Notes under the pieces: model-generated | The model's database searches: none | What the model was told of the DNA's origin: nothing | Seen by the model: the letters and a program-made list of their open reading frames with translations, nothing else | Assembly: GCA_036417435.1 (NCBI GenBank) | Contig: CM070911.1 | Location: 1,612,001-1,676,000, forward strand | DNA: 64,000 bases | Source of the DNA: Inia geoffrensis | Lineage: Eukaryota > Chordata > Mammalia > Artiodactyla > Iniidae | Reading direction: 5' to 3' | Shown here: in pieces, positions 53,880 to 64,000 of the stretch | How positions within the stretch are numbered: the first letter of the stretch is position 1 | Layout: the number at the start of each line of letters is the position of its first letter | Translations under genes and position numbers: made by a program

Positions 53880-54660
53880 ATTGTGCAAGGGTCTGTGTGG
53901 GTCTGTATTGGTGACGGGATGTGAGCATTTAAAATCAAGTCCTGTAACCAGTAGCAAATACTATGCATCTTTGGAGAAGCAGGAGAAAAAAACTGTACCT
54001 TAACTCTACAATTTTCCCAAACTACCAGACAAAAAGATGAACATAAAACATCTTTTCTGTAAGATAATGAAAACAGACAAAAATGAATACCAAGCCTGTG
54101 TGATTGCTAGTTCCTCATCTGACAATACAGAAGCTTATTTTAAATGGAATATTTATCAAATGTTTATGAAAATACCTAGCAATTAATTCATGATGAGTAC
54201 ATTGCCTATGAGGAGGCACCACTTGAATTTTGGATCTAATCTATGATTTAATCGTGTTAATTACACATATACCATTAAATAGCAAGTCATCTCAGCCTAT
54301 ACAGTGTATAATAGGAGGTTCAAAATTGTATTTGTAATATGTCCACAGGCTTATTTGCCATAAACTAAAGTATCAAATTTTGTCAAATAGAGAATGTAGA
54401 TGTTTAATTGGAAAACAAAGAGAAAATATAGCTGACTTGCTTTCCATAAACTAAAACGCACTCTCACACTCATCACAAAGAGTCTTTCTTGTTCCCAATG
54501 TCGTGAGAGTCTCCAAAATGCATCACGTGCAGTCATTTATCGTGAGAGCATCACACGCGTTGTCACGTTTCCCTCACTGTTATGATTATAGAGTTCTTGC
54601 CAGTGTGCTGCCATTCCCTGAGAAAAATAGCTTTACCCAATAGCAGAATTAAATCCTATT
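53880..54660. promoter_or_regulatory. AT-rich repeat-free block, candidate conserved non-coding DNA
   Basis: About 780 bp without any repeat I can place, set in GC-rich surroundings. Contains many TAAT and ATTA cores: 'cctagcaattaattcatgat', 'gatttaatcgtgttaattac', 'taccattaaatagcaagtca', 'gtagatgtttaattggaaaa'. It lacks open frames. The profile resembles developmental enhancers; function is not shown. Confidence 0.32.
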
Positions 54661-54844
54661 ACTGGTGCCCTTAGGTTCACGAACAGCAGGTAACTTACTC
54701 ACGTCAGCGTTGCACCCACGTTTAAGGACAGAGGGGCTGGGCCTCATGGCCTCCTGCATGGGGGTTCTCGGGCTCGGGGGAGGGCCCTGGGAGGGGAAGC
54801 TGGCTCAGTTTCTGTTCTGTCTCCTTTTCTGTGCACAATATTCA

Positions 54845-54930
54845 CTCCCTCCCTCGCTCGCTGTGTGACCCTAAGCAAGTCTTTTCCCTCATCTATAAAA
54901 TGAGGGCTCAGCTTGCAGTCACCAAGTCCC
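54845..54930 (+). mobile_element. MIR SINE fragment
   Basis: 'cgctcgctgtgtgaccctaa', 'gcaagtcttttccctcatct' and 'ataaaatgagggctcagc' fit the MIR core 'tagctgtgtgaccttgggcaagt...cctcatctgtaaaatgggg'. Confidence 0.78.
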
Positions 54931-55124
54931 CTTCCAACAATTCCATCCTGTGTTTCTATTTAAGACAAGGAAATGCCCTTAAAATGAGGTTACAGAGAAA
55001 AAAATAAATAAGTATATGGGAAGTCACTGCTGTGTCTGCAGAACAAAAGCATTCTGCATTTTGTGGCCCATAATATTTCTCCCCTTATCTATCTCTTATC
55101 TGCATAAAAGCAATGAAATGTCAC

Positions 55125-55270
55125 CTCATTCAACACACATTTACGGAGCGCCTACAGTTCTATGTGTGCTCAGGCCCTGGAGAGGCAGCAGAGGCAAGGG
55201 ACAAAGGTCTTCACCCTCTCAGGCCTCCCCTGTGCTGGGGGGACAGGCAGCAGAAATAAACAAGGGAAAC
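55125..55270 (-). mobile_element. L2/MIR-class fragment
   Basis: 'cattcaacacacatttacgg', 'agcgcctacagttctatgtg', 'tgctcaggccctggagaggc', 'gacaaaggtcttcaccctct' and 'cagcagaaataaacaaggga' follow the inverted 'attcaacaaatatttattgag...aggcactggggatacagcagtgaacaaa...ccctgccctcatggagc' series. Confidence 0.58.
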
Positions 55271-58200
55271 ACACAGAGGTTAGAAGGTGTAATGGCTCTT
55301 TATCACTGCCTGACAACTGCCGCATGCTCAGCAGCTGCAGACACACAAGCTGACCATCTCTTGGCGTCTGTGGCCAGGAGCCCTGGCACCGCCAAGCTGG
55401 GCTTTCCGCTCAGGCAGCAATCCAGGTGCGGGCCAGGCTGCGTTCTCATCCCCATCTTCACTCACTCAGGCTTTGGCAGACTTACCTGCATTTGCAGACA
55501 GCTTAGTTATCCAAAGCAAACAACAGCAAGACTCTAGGCTGAGTGTACAACAAGGCGGTCTCGCGTCTGTCAATCAGCCGCAAGCGAGGCCCCAGCACCC
55601 GGGGCACTTTCTGTAGGCAGAGGTGGTCACAGGTCCTGCCCACACCTGGGGAGGGGCTCACCCCAGGATGAGAACACCAGGAGGTGGGCCTGCTCAGGCC
55701 TGTCTGCCACAGAGGGCCCGGGTCCCATGGAGGAAGGAAGGCCAGGGAAGGTGGGAGAACCCACGGGAGGGCTGCGTGTGAACAGGGAGAGCACCTATCG
55801 CAAGGAGGCAGGAAGGATATCACAACTGTTGCTGCTCCAGACGGAGGAGAAAATGCACAGCCCACCGCCCCACGGGAGAAGCTGGTGCCCATCCTTGCTG
55901 CAGGGCACGGCCAGAGGTAGAGGGGTGGATGAGGTCGAGAGCAGAGAGGACAGACCGTGAGGGCTGGCGGGCCTCGGGGTTTGCTTTGTGTTTATCGTGC
56001 GTGAGACAGGCGCCCCTGGGAGGTGCCCCACGGTGCAGTGACAAAGCTGCTTGGTTTTTACAGGGTCCCTCTGAGCGCTGGCAGAGACTCACGAGGTGGG
56101 CAGAGTTGACTAGCCAGGACACCATTGCAGGCTGTCCCGGCGCTGATGGAGATGTTGTCCGCGGTGCTGACTCTTGGGTGGGGAGAGATTTGCACGATGG
56201 CTTGGTTTCTAAGATGGCGCCCGCAGGATTTCTGGATGAATTAGAAGCGGTTTCTGCAGCAGTCAAGACCCTACAACAACTGTGGGGCTTCAGCCCGCAC
56301 CCTCCTTCAGCACCACAACCGTGTCCCAACCACGGCCGACAGTGCCCGAGCCGGCGGGTGCCTGGTCCGGTCAACACGGGCATCTCACTGGTCCCGCTCT
56401 CAAGCCTTCTCATGGAAAACAACCCTCACCCCCTCTCTCCTTACACCCTGTCCCCTCCAGGCCTGTGACAGGCCGTTGTCACTGCAGGGGACGCTATTCC
56501 CCAGGAAAACACCTTCCCTTCTCTAGGGCTCCCTCGGCCTCTTTGGGCGGACGTAGCAGCCCCTGCTGCAGCCACTCATCACGTGCCTGGCCTCCTCCAG
56601 GCTCTGGGGGCACCACCTTCCCTCGTTCCAGCCTTCAGGGGGTGCCTGACACAAAGCAGACACACGTTAAACATAATAACGGCGCGCCACAAAGGAAAGG
56701 TTAGCGTCACCCCTGAATGACTAACCCAGCTGACTGGAGAGCTGCGTCTAGGGCCTCCAGTTCCCAGCTGGAGGCAGCAAGCCTCAAAAATTGGACTTCA
56801 GTCTCCACCTGGAAGGCCAGTTAGGAAACTGAAGAGGCCAGGGGAGTCTGGTGACGAGAAGCTGAGCTGCAGGCAGGGCAGGACAGACTGGGCCCGACGT
56901 GGGTCTGTCCACACCTGGAGTCTAGGGGCGGAGAGTCCATGCTGGGGCGAGAGCTGGGACGGGTGCCTTGGCCACACTCAGCCCCCATGGGCTCCACGTG
57001 CCTGGCGGTGTAAGCAGGTCTGGTTCACGCTGAGCCCTGCAGCCTGGAGGCCGGGGACCTGGCCCCCTGAGAGCTCCCTGCCTGGGCCTTGCCCTGGGAC
57101 ACTGGTCACCCCCCGCAGGACGCCTGCGCCTGGGGCCTCAGCGTGCCTCCCCCCGCTGGGGCCCTCAGGCACAGCCTCGTTAACCCAGTGAGTCAGAGCA
57201 ACACCTGGACACCGTGGGCCTCTTAGAGGCCCCACCTAAGACCCTCCTGGAGGGTTCACAGGCCGCATGCCTCCATCCCATGCCTGAGAACAGCCTCCAG
57301 GAAGGTGCAGCATGGTCACTTCACAGGACGTGGGCAGGTCCTCTGATAAGGAAGCCAGAAGGCCCTGTGGGAGACTCGTCCACCTTCCCCTCCGCTATGA
57401 GGATGCCAATAGCCCGGGCGAGATGATGCATTAACCTATTTCTCACTGAGGCGAGGGTCATCCATCAGATCCACTTTCCTCCTAGCAGGGCGAGCCAGCT
57501 GCCAGGCGCACGCTGCTCCACCGAGGGGGCCGTCGGCTGTGATTGTGGGCAAACCCCGCCCCCTCCCTGGGCCCCAGGCCCATAATTTATAAAGGGAGGG
57601 GGGATCTCAAGAGCTCCAAGCCCTCTGCCTCCTGTGAAGGCTTCAGTTTCGGGAAAGGATGCACTCGCATTTTCTGTCCTGAGACCAATCCCGGGTGGAG
57701 ATTGTGGTTTGATGTAAAATGAATCCCAGACAGGAGGGTGCCGGCCACGCCCTGGGGGCTGCACTGAGGGTCTGGCCTGCCGCTCTGCCAGTCCTTTCCC
57801 TGAAATCAGCATTGTCAATCTTGATAAAGTCAGGTTACCCGTGGCTCATGTTGCCTACACAGGCAGAGCGGGGGGTGACGGCCTTTCCATCAGGCTCTCT
57901 GAAAGCGTAAAAGCAGGGGACGGTGAAACCCCAAAGGACGTGAGCGTGGTGGCTGCAGGTCTGCGTCACCTCAGTCTCCGGGCGCAGCAAGGAGGCTTCG
58001 TGGACAAGCAGCGATGCAGGTGCCCCTCAGGACCCCTGAGCGCGTGCGACTCGCTGAGGTCCCGGGGTGGCAGGGTCCAGTGGGGGAACACGGCGCTGGC
58101 GGTCTGAGGGGAAAGCACAGGACAACATCTCGGGGAGGAAGAGCAGGCGTGTGCCTGTGGACGCGTGTCTGACGGGGCGGAGAGTACTGTCCTCAGGGCC

Positions 58201-58369
58201 CAGGCCCCAGGTCCTCTGTGGGTACCCCTCTGGCCCTCTCCACACCCCACCAGGAATGGCCTCCCACTATGGCTCGAGTTCCTGAGAAAGCTCTGGAATG
58301 GCTCTTAGGAGCCTCTGGGCACAGGACCAGGCCAAGAACCTACTCCTGGCCAGCACTTGCGGTCTATGC
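55271..58369. other. GC-rich intergenic sequence, no gene seen
   Basis: No gene. 56560-56690 ends 'gggtgcctgacacaaagcag' and 'acacacgttaaac', likely a diverged L2 3' tail. 56214-56466 is an open plus frame with an in-frame ATG inside 'aagatggcgcccgc', but without a recognisable domain. 57560-57600 and 57790-57840 are AT-richer. Confidence 0.42.
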
Positions 58370-58545
58370 TGAACACATCCGTGGCACGAATACGCACTTA
58401 TCGAGTGCCTGGGTCATGCCAGCCTCAGGGGATAGCTCTTTTCACGCAATCCTAGCGCAACCGCAAAAAACTGCATTTGTTTGTTTATTTTCATCTTCCC
58501 GTTTTACAAATAAGGAAACTGAGGCTTCAGACAGTCGATTCCTCA
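58370..58545 (-). mobile_element. MIR SINE fragment
   Basis: 'cgcacttatcgagtgcctgg', 'gtcatgccagcctcagggga', 'ttttcacgcaatcctagcgc', 'cttcccgttttacaaataag' and 'gaaactgaggcttcagacag' follow the inverted MIR from end to core. Confidence 0.78.
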
Positions 58546-58680
58546 CCAGCGTCCCTGTGCTCAGCCGTACGGGGCAGGGCTTCCAGTGTCCAGCCCAGGG
58601 ATTTCGCAAATGGCGAGAATGACCTTTCTGTTTGGTTGGGGTTCTGCCTGCACAGTCAGTAAAGGTCGTGGGGGAGGACG
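58546..58680. other. Unique sequence left of the tandem duplication
   Basis: No element recognised. Confidence 0.4.
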
Positions 58681-58943
58681 ACTCTGCCCATCTGCATCCC
58701 GCCTGGGAGAGCTCCAATGCCAGGGCAGGCACCCAGGTACCCATGTAGGTTCACCTGGAACCTGAGGCCGCGGGGTCCCAGGCCCCAGGCACTTGGTCAA
58801 TGCCAGGGACTCTGCCCATCTGCATCCCGCCTGGGAGAGCTCCAATGCCAGGGCAGGCACCCAGGTACCCAGGTAGGTTCACCTGGAACCTGAGGCCGTG
58901 GGGTCCCAGGCGCCAGGAACTTGGTCAATGCCAGGGACTCTGC
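58681..58943. repeat. Recent 128-bp tandem duplication
   Basis: The first copy runs 58681-58808 and the second 58809-58936, followed by 7 bases of a third ('actctgc'). The copies differ at about four positions (for example 'cccatgtagg' against 'cccaggtagg', and 'gccgcgggg' against 'gccgtgggg'). Similar minus-strand frames in both copies are therefore repeats of one another. Confidence 0.97.
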
Positions 58944-59378
58944 AATGCCCCAAGTGGGAACCCTGCATCAGAGGGGGACAATTCAACACCCCAAACACAT
59001 GCTGGGAAAACGGAGACTCACCACAAGGCGGGGCACACTGGGTGGGAGGGGGCGGGTCTGCGCTGCCCCCCGAGGAGAGCCCTGGCCTTTCCCATCAGAC
59101 ACACTTCCAGCAGCACACATGCCGTGGAGACAGGTGGGGGGCACCGCGGGCCCCGTCACTGTCAGCGGAGCGAGCCTCCACCCCAGCTGGAGGCCTCCAC
59201 GTGCCTCCAAGCCCCTCCCCAGCCTGACGGTCTCCTCCGGCCTGGGGAGCAGACGGAAGTGAGGTTTCTGCCCATCTCTGCCTGTTGAAAGGGGCTCTCA
59301 CAGGAAAAGGCTCAAAAGGATCCTTGGAGCACATTTCTTCTACAAAAAGAAATGCAGAAAGTGAAACCAGGAAGGCAG
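58944..59378. other. GC-rich sequence, no gene seen
   Basis: Featureless apart from GC-driven open frames. Confidence 0.42.
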
Positions 59379-59411
59379 GAGGGAGGGAGGGAAGGGGCGG
59401 GGGAGGGAGGG
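59379..59411 (+). repeat. G-quadruplex-prone (GGGA)n tract
   Basis: Seven runs of three or more G separated by one to three bases within 33 bp ('gagggagggagggaaggggc' and onward). It exceeds the usual four-run G-quadruplex pattern. Confidence 0.88.
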
Positions 59412-60880
59412 CTGTTCACAGTTCTGACTTTGAGCTCCTTTGGAAATAAGTGCCAGGGAAGGTATGAGGTATAACCAGCGCGCAGAGACGTACTGGAAAC
59501 AAACAAACGAAGACCCTTTGCCTCAGCTGTCAGAGTCCAGGAGAAACGGGAGGAAGGGGCTGGTCCAGGGCGGCCTCAGTCCAGCCCCGCACGCAGCGCG
59601 CAGGCACCTGGTGGCTGTGGGGGCTCGCGGGAGCCCGTGCGAAGCAGGGTGGCCGGTGGAGGTGAGCTCCGTGCACGGTGCTTTCGAGAAGCGTTCCCAG
59701 CCACCCCCTCATCGCACGAGGAACCCGGCCCAGCCACTCACTGGAGCTGCCAGGCCCCATTCAAAGGCCTTCAGACCTTGCCAGGGCTGTCAGGGCCCCG
59801 GCCATGGCCACACCAGCCCTGGGGGCTTGCAACGTGCAGTGTCTTTAGCTCACGGTGGTCGGCCTGGCTCCCAGGCTCCCTGCTCCAGCCTCTCAGCACC
59901 ATCCCTCCCGTGGCTCCTCCACTGAGGGCCAGACCTCCTGCAGTGGGACCTGCCACTCAGGGATGACAGCGAGCCCTGGGGGTCAGGAGAAGGGGCTCTT
60001 GCCTGGGACCTGCTCATTATGTGGGGCTCAGAGATGGATGATGCTTTGGGAAAACTGACCATCGCGAGCTGTGCACACGGACACCATTGCTGACGCGCAC
60101 AAGGCTGCAGGAAGGGGGCTCCCCCGAGAGGCATGGAAGGTTCTGGAACACCTAGCCTGGGGACAGGCACAGGAAGACGCCAGGAAGCAGTGAACCAGAA
60201 CAGCAAGGGAGCGAGACTCAGCGATTAGACGGCTTGGCAAGGGGGGCTTTGAGACGCAAATCCACGTTCCAAGGGGGTCAGAGCTGCTGGAAGGAGCGTG
60301 GCTCTCACCCAGGGGGCTTGCTCCTCCTGTAGGAGGAGTCCTGGGGGCCCAGCTCCAAAGCCCCAAATCTAACTGGTCCAAAACATCCTCTCAGCATCTC
60401 CCCACCTGTCTTGCCCATCCCAGTAAGAGACAGCCCCACTCCACCGAAGACTCAGGTCAGAAAGCAGGGGCTCACCTTGGATCCCTCAGCCCACACCAGC
60501 TCACCCACTGCCCTCAGTGTACGACCGTCGTGCCCCGCAGGATGGGCAGCAGCATCCTGGTGGTCTCCTGGCCTCCACCTTCACCCTCCACAGAAGATCG
60601 AGTGATCCTATTACAACAGGTCAGAGCACACCTCCCCTCTACTCCCACCATGCCCCTCTGACCTCGCCCACCCCACTCACTGGCCTCTGCTGGAGCACGC
60701 ACACCGGCCACGTACCTGCCCCAACTGCCGTCATGCCCCTTCCCTCTACCCGCGATGCCCTCTGCCACCGGGCTCCCGACTCCCCTGCTGCCTCTGGGAT
60801 TCGCTCTCTTATCAAAGAGGCAAAGCAGTGGCCGCCCTTCCCTTTGATTCCTCACCCGATTTGCTGTCCCTCTGGGCTCA

Positions 60881-60883
<3 letters not shown>
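59412..60883. other. GC-rich intergenic sequence, no gene seen
   Basis: No gene or repeat recognised; frames up to 178 aa overlap on both strands. Confidence 0.42.

Positions 60884-60927
<44 letters not shown>
60884..60927. repeat. (GT)22 microsatellite, uninterrupted
   Basis: 44 bp of perfect GT dinucleotides. Long and pure, so it is likely polymorphic. It may adopt Z-DNA. Confidence 0.97.
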
Positions 60928-60928
<1 letters not shown>

Positions 60929-61732
60929 TTTTCCGTGCACAGGCTACCACATACAGAGCCCCGGAGTGCAAAGCTGGCTGACATCTGGGACTTGGTCAGT
61001 TTTGCTCCGGGGTTTTCAGCAAGTACTTTCCAAACATTTGCAGGATTCATTTAAATTAGGGTACAGTCTGAGGGTCTGGAGTGAGGGTGAGGGACACAGT
61101 GTCTGCTGGGAGGTCTGAGAGCCCTTGGGAAGGAGTTCAGCCTCAAAGGGGGTGAACTGGTGACAGTTTACGTCCTGATCAGCCTCTCTGTGAAGCAGGC
61201 CGTGCTGGCTGCGTAACAAATGAACCCCCAGGACGTAAGGGCTAAGCTGTGGCAGATGCGTCGCCCCCCGCCTGGTGGGAAGCTGGTCCCGAGGTTCAGC
61301 GGCAACCCTCCCACCAGACTTCTCAGCCCAGGTTCCCTCTGTCTTAAAACGAGCACTTCCAGATCACAGCCCATATCAGCGCCAGGGGGCACAAATGAGG
61401 GAACGAGCACCAAGGACCCCACGAGAGGAATTTTATGTGCGCCGGGCTCCACTCACCCCACAGTGGCCAGACCTCAACTGCGTGGCCACACCATCCCTCT
61501 AAGGGCGGCCTGGCTGTGCCCACTGCTGGTCTAACCAGACCATGAAGGGTCAGGGCAGGCCTGGACCCCAGAAGGGCCGTTGCCTCTTCAGATATGCCAT
61601 GACGAGTCTGGGGTCTCCTGGGAGACTCCTGGGATCCCCACCTGCCAGCAAGGGGCCACGTTACTAGGACAAGAAGTATGGACACCCCTCTGCATTTCAG
61701 GTGAGGTGACCCGTTGGTTTTCTGGGCATTTT
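60928..61732. other. Intergenic sequence, no gene seen
   Basis: 61200-61250 ('ggctgcgtaacaaatgaacc') vaguely resembles an MLT1 end but does not continue as one. A CTCF-like site is listed separately. Confidence 0.42.
61376..61394 (+). promoter_or_regulatory. CTCF-like motif
   Basis: 'tcagcgccagggggcacaa' contains CCAGGGGGC, identical to the centre of the CTCF core motif, with mismatches upstream and one after it. Sequence match only. Confidence 0.4.
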
Positions 61733-61943
61733 TTTTTTTTTTTTTTTTTTTGCGGTACACGGGCCTCTCACTGTTGTGGCCTCTCCCATTGCAGAGCACA
61801 GGCTCCGGACGCGCAGGCTCAGCGGCCACGGCTCACGGGCCCAGCCTCTCCGCGGCACGTGGGATCTTGCCGGACCGGGGCACGAACCCACGTCCCCTGC
61901 ATCGGCAGGCGGACTCTCAACCACTGCGCCACCAGGGAAGCCC
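61733..61943 (-). mobile_element. CHR-type tRNA-derived SINE (cetacean), full length
   Basis: A pure T run of 23 bases (61729-61751, partly target) marks the inverted A tail. The body 'gcgcaggctcagcggccacg' and box B complement 'gcacgaacccac' precede the head 'ccaccagggaagccc' at 61943. Target duplications 'ttctgggcatttt' flank it (61720-61732 and 61944-61956). It differs from the copy at 30900-31110 at roughly 15 positions. Confidence 0.95.
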
Positions 61944-61956
61944 TTCTGGGCATTTT

Positions 61957-63284
61957 ACATCGATGATCATCAAAATGGGCAGAGGCAGATGAGCTGCAGA
62001 TGCCTGGGCAAGTGGAATTGGCATCCAAGGAGAAAGGGGTAGGCGGCTGGAGCTTCACGGGGGTGGCGGGGGGAGATGAACGGGCCTTTGGTGAAAGCAT
62101 GACAGGGAGGTACCTGGAAGGAGAGGGAGGAGGGGAAATTCTAGTTGCCTCGCAGTGCCCTGGCACCCCTCCAAGTTCTTCCGTAAATTCCACACGTCCG
62201 GACGTGAGTGCTTTAGGAGGAGAGGGAGGTGCGCGGAGGAAGGTGAAGGGACCAGGTGGTCCTTCAGTCCCTCTCCCGACGGACACCGTGACGTGATAGC
62301 TGCCGGGAGCTCGGGGCAGCCCCCAGGGTGGGCAGGTGCAGGGACGTCCACTCTGCTGCTATAAAGGCAGCCCCCCGCCCCCCGACAGAGCACCGACACT
62401 TCACAGCCCACTGGCTCCCGGGCTTTATCACCCGGGGTCCGGCCTGCTGTCGCCAGAACTGCTGCTGGATGGCTCAGTGGCCTCCAGGGCATCCTTGATT
62501 AAACTCCCGCCCTGGTGGAAGTGTCCCAGGCAGTGCTGATGGGAAGAAACCACAGCCATTTTAAGGTCTGAAAGCGGTTGAGCTCCTGTTTATCAACCTT
62601 ACTGGAAGTGCCACCACTGAGTCCCTTCAGAGTCCCCATGCCCCACCCCAAAGGGACAGGCGCTTCTCAGCTCACCCGGGACTTCCAAGGAGGGGGCTTC
62701 ACCAAATCCAAGTTCTTCAAGAGGGAAAAGAAAACGAGGAGAACGATCTTTTCTTCTTAATCTGCCAGGTTTTGTTGCATCCAAGCCGTCTCTGCTGCCG
62801 AGGGGCACTGTCGCCTCCCACCCAGCACACGCAAACCCCAGGGTCACCGTGATGCTTCAAACGCCTTGCGGACCTGCAGGGAACGGGCCGTCTGTGGAGA
62901 AGCCTGGAGCCATGCGGGCGGGTGAGGGAGCGTTGAATTAGTGCCACATCACATGTCCCCCCCCCACTGCGGGCCGATGCTCCTGGCAGCGCCCTGAGGG
63001 GCTCCCCAAGCTCTCGGGGGACCCCAGATCCTGCCGGGATTCCTGAGCTTCCCACCCAGGGCCCTGACCCACCCCACCGTCTCCGGCTCTCCACAGCATG
63101 CTGGCAACGCCCTGCCGGTGCCCTGCACCCGGCCCAGGGCTCCCCCGTCCTCTGCGCCCTTTCTCCTGCTCCGCACCTGGCCCATGGCCCGGCCCTGCTT
63201 CCCGGAGAGATGGTCTGGGTCAAAGCTCCCTGGACAGCGAGTGTCTCTTGGCCGGGGGTCTAGGGTGTGAGCTCTCGGACCCTT
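61957..63284. other. GC-rich intergenic sequence, no gene seen
   Basis: No repeat recognised. 62570-62780 is less GC-rich. Frames on both strands are composition-driven. Confidence 0.42.
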
Positions 63285-63420
63285 GGACCGACGGCTGACT
63301 CCTGATACACGGCTTGGCCACATCTCGCATCTGAGACGCATCATGAGCTCTTCTGAGCCTCAGTTTTCCTACCTGGGAAAATGCAGCTACAGCCGGGATT
63401 GCCTGGGGACTCAGGGAGTA
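63285..63420 (+). mobile_element. MIR SINE fragment
   Basis: 'ctcttctgagcctcagtttt', 'cctacctgggaaaatgcagc' and upstream 'acacggcttggccacatctc' fit the MIR core 'cttgggcaagt...tgagcctcagtttcctcatctgtaaaatg'. Confidence 0.6.
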
Positions 63421-63780
63421 CAAGGAGCGCTCCACACCCCTCCTGACCCGCCGGGAGTACTGGTTTTCCCGCCACCCGCCACCCGCTGGCTGTGCTCCTG
63501 GAGGAGCTGCAGGCCTCCAGACACCCGCCGCACGGCCCCCGGGCCTGGGGGGCGCGGCCGTGCTGTGGGCACGTGACACTCGCCTGCGCGCGACCGGCAC
63601 GCGCAGCAGCTCACCTGGCTCCAGCTCGCCTCCCCGCACATCCACCTGCGGGCCCGTGCTCGCCTTGGGAGGGGCTGGAGGCCTGGCGCCTGGAGCAGCC
63701 CAGGCAGGCGCAGATGCTGTCTCCCTGCCCCGGAGGCCTTGTCTTCCCTCCGCCTCCCTGGCAGCTCGCTCCCTCGCCGC
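63421..63780. promoter_or_regulatory. CpG island with a minus-strand splice donor
   Basis: I count about 28 CpG dinucleotides in 63421-63720, for example 'tgcgcgcgaccggcacgcgc'. On the minus strand 'gagccag' then 'gtgagctgc' gives a strong 5' splice site ending a possible first exon at 63615. Two minus frames run through the candidate exon from starts at 63789 and 63815, but neither product is recognisable. Could be a minus-strand promoter and first exon, or just GC-rich DNA. Confidence 0.5.
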
Positions 63781-63799
63781 ACCCCCCACCCCTCCCGGC

Positions 63800-63975
63800 A
63801 GGATCTTTTCCGCATGTCACCTGTGCACTGAGCTTACACGCCCCTCAATCTGCTCCCCATCTGAGGAGACGTGTCTCGTCCACTTTGGTTGCTTTGTCTC
63901 CTCACAGCACGTGACAAGTGGTCTGCATTAAAGGGATGTTTGTGAGATGAGTGAATGAATGAATACAATTATTGT
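63800..63975 (+). mobile_element. L2 3' tail fragment
   Basis: 'gtgcactgagcttacacgcc', 'cgtccactttggttgctttg', 'gcattaaagggatgtttgtg' and 'agatgagtgaatgaatgaat' follow the L2 3' terminus 'agctccttgaggg...tgttcat...aataaatgtttgttgaatgaatgaatg'. Confidence 0.55.
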
Positions 63976-64000
63976 ACTGGTGGAAATTTCCAGTCTCCAG

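Noticed and set aside
56214..56468. Plus frame beginning with 'aagatggcgcccgc', a good Kozak-like context
   Set aside because: No domain, no splice donor at its end and no CpG island; part of the region looks like decayed L2.
61190..61520. Possible fourth MLT1 LTR ('ggctgcgtaacaaatgaacc')
   Set aside because: Only the first bases fit; the following 300 bp do not follow the consensus.
1..64000. Search for operons, defence islands, prophages, integrons or other prokaryotic systems
   Set aside because: SINEs, LINEs, MaLR LTRs, CpG depletion with islands and the lack of dense coding frames all show mammalian nuclear DNA.

Overview
This window reads as nuclear DNA of a mammal, almost certainly a cetacean (whale or dolphin). 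The diagnosis rests on interspersed repeats. Two copies of the tRNA-Glu-derived CHR-type SINE that is abundant in cetaceans lie at 30900-31110 and 61733-61943. A third, older CHR-1-like copy lies at 34275-34417, and a truncated cetartiodactyl-type L1 tail lies at 50485-50676. The remainder carries the relics expected in any placental mammal: MIR, L2, L1M and MLT1 (MaLR) LTRs, usually short and diverged. Nothing prokaryotic, plasmid-like or phage-like is visible.

I find no protein-coding gene I can support. Every long open frame I examined lies in GC-rich DNA or in a repeat, has frames of similar length on the other strand, and shows no recognisable domain. The window is best described as intergenic or deep intronic sequence. 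Gene-like signals are limited to three CpG-rich islands (11390-11920, 38281-38880, 63421-63780), two of them with a strong minus-strand splice donor inside, and two exon-like segments with good splice signals on the + strand (17626-17680 and 18537-18603). These could belong to non-coding RNAs or to exons of a larger gene; I cannot tell which.

Layout. 1-10 kb: mostly unique sequence with an MLT1 LTR (1.5-1.9 kb), an interrupted L1M (4.2-5.3 kb) and MIR pieces. 10-20 kb: a long antisense L2, CpG-rich DNA, a 20-bp perfect palindrome, a second MLT1-like LTR, the exon-like segments and another L1M. 20-30 kb: GC-rich, with a 24-base G run, CA and CT microsatellites and a third MLT1. 30-36 kb: two textbook nested insertions, a SINE in an L2 and a SINE in a MIR. 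36-42 kb: a CpG island plus AT-rich, TAATTA-rich stretches that resemble conserved non-coding elements. 42-51 kb: L2, MaLR-like, MIR and L1 relics. 51-64 kb: an E-box-bearing 18-19 bp minisatellite (53.4-53.7 kb), an AT-rich CNE-like block, a recent 128-bp tandem duplication (58.7-58.9 kb), a young SINE and a terminal CpG island.

All family names were assigned by recognising consensus-like stretches by eye. Element ends are approximate except where target-site duplications fix them.
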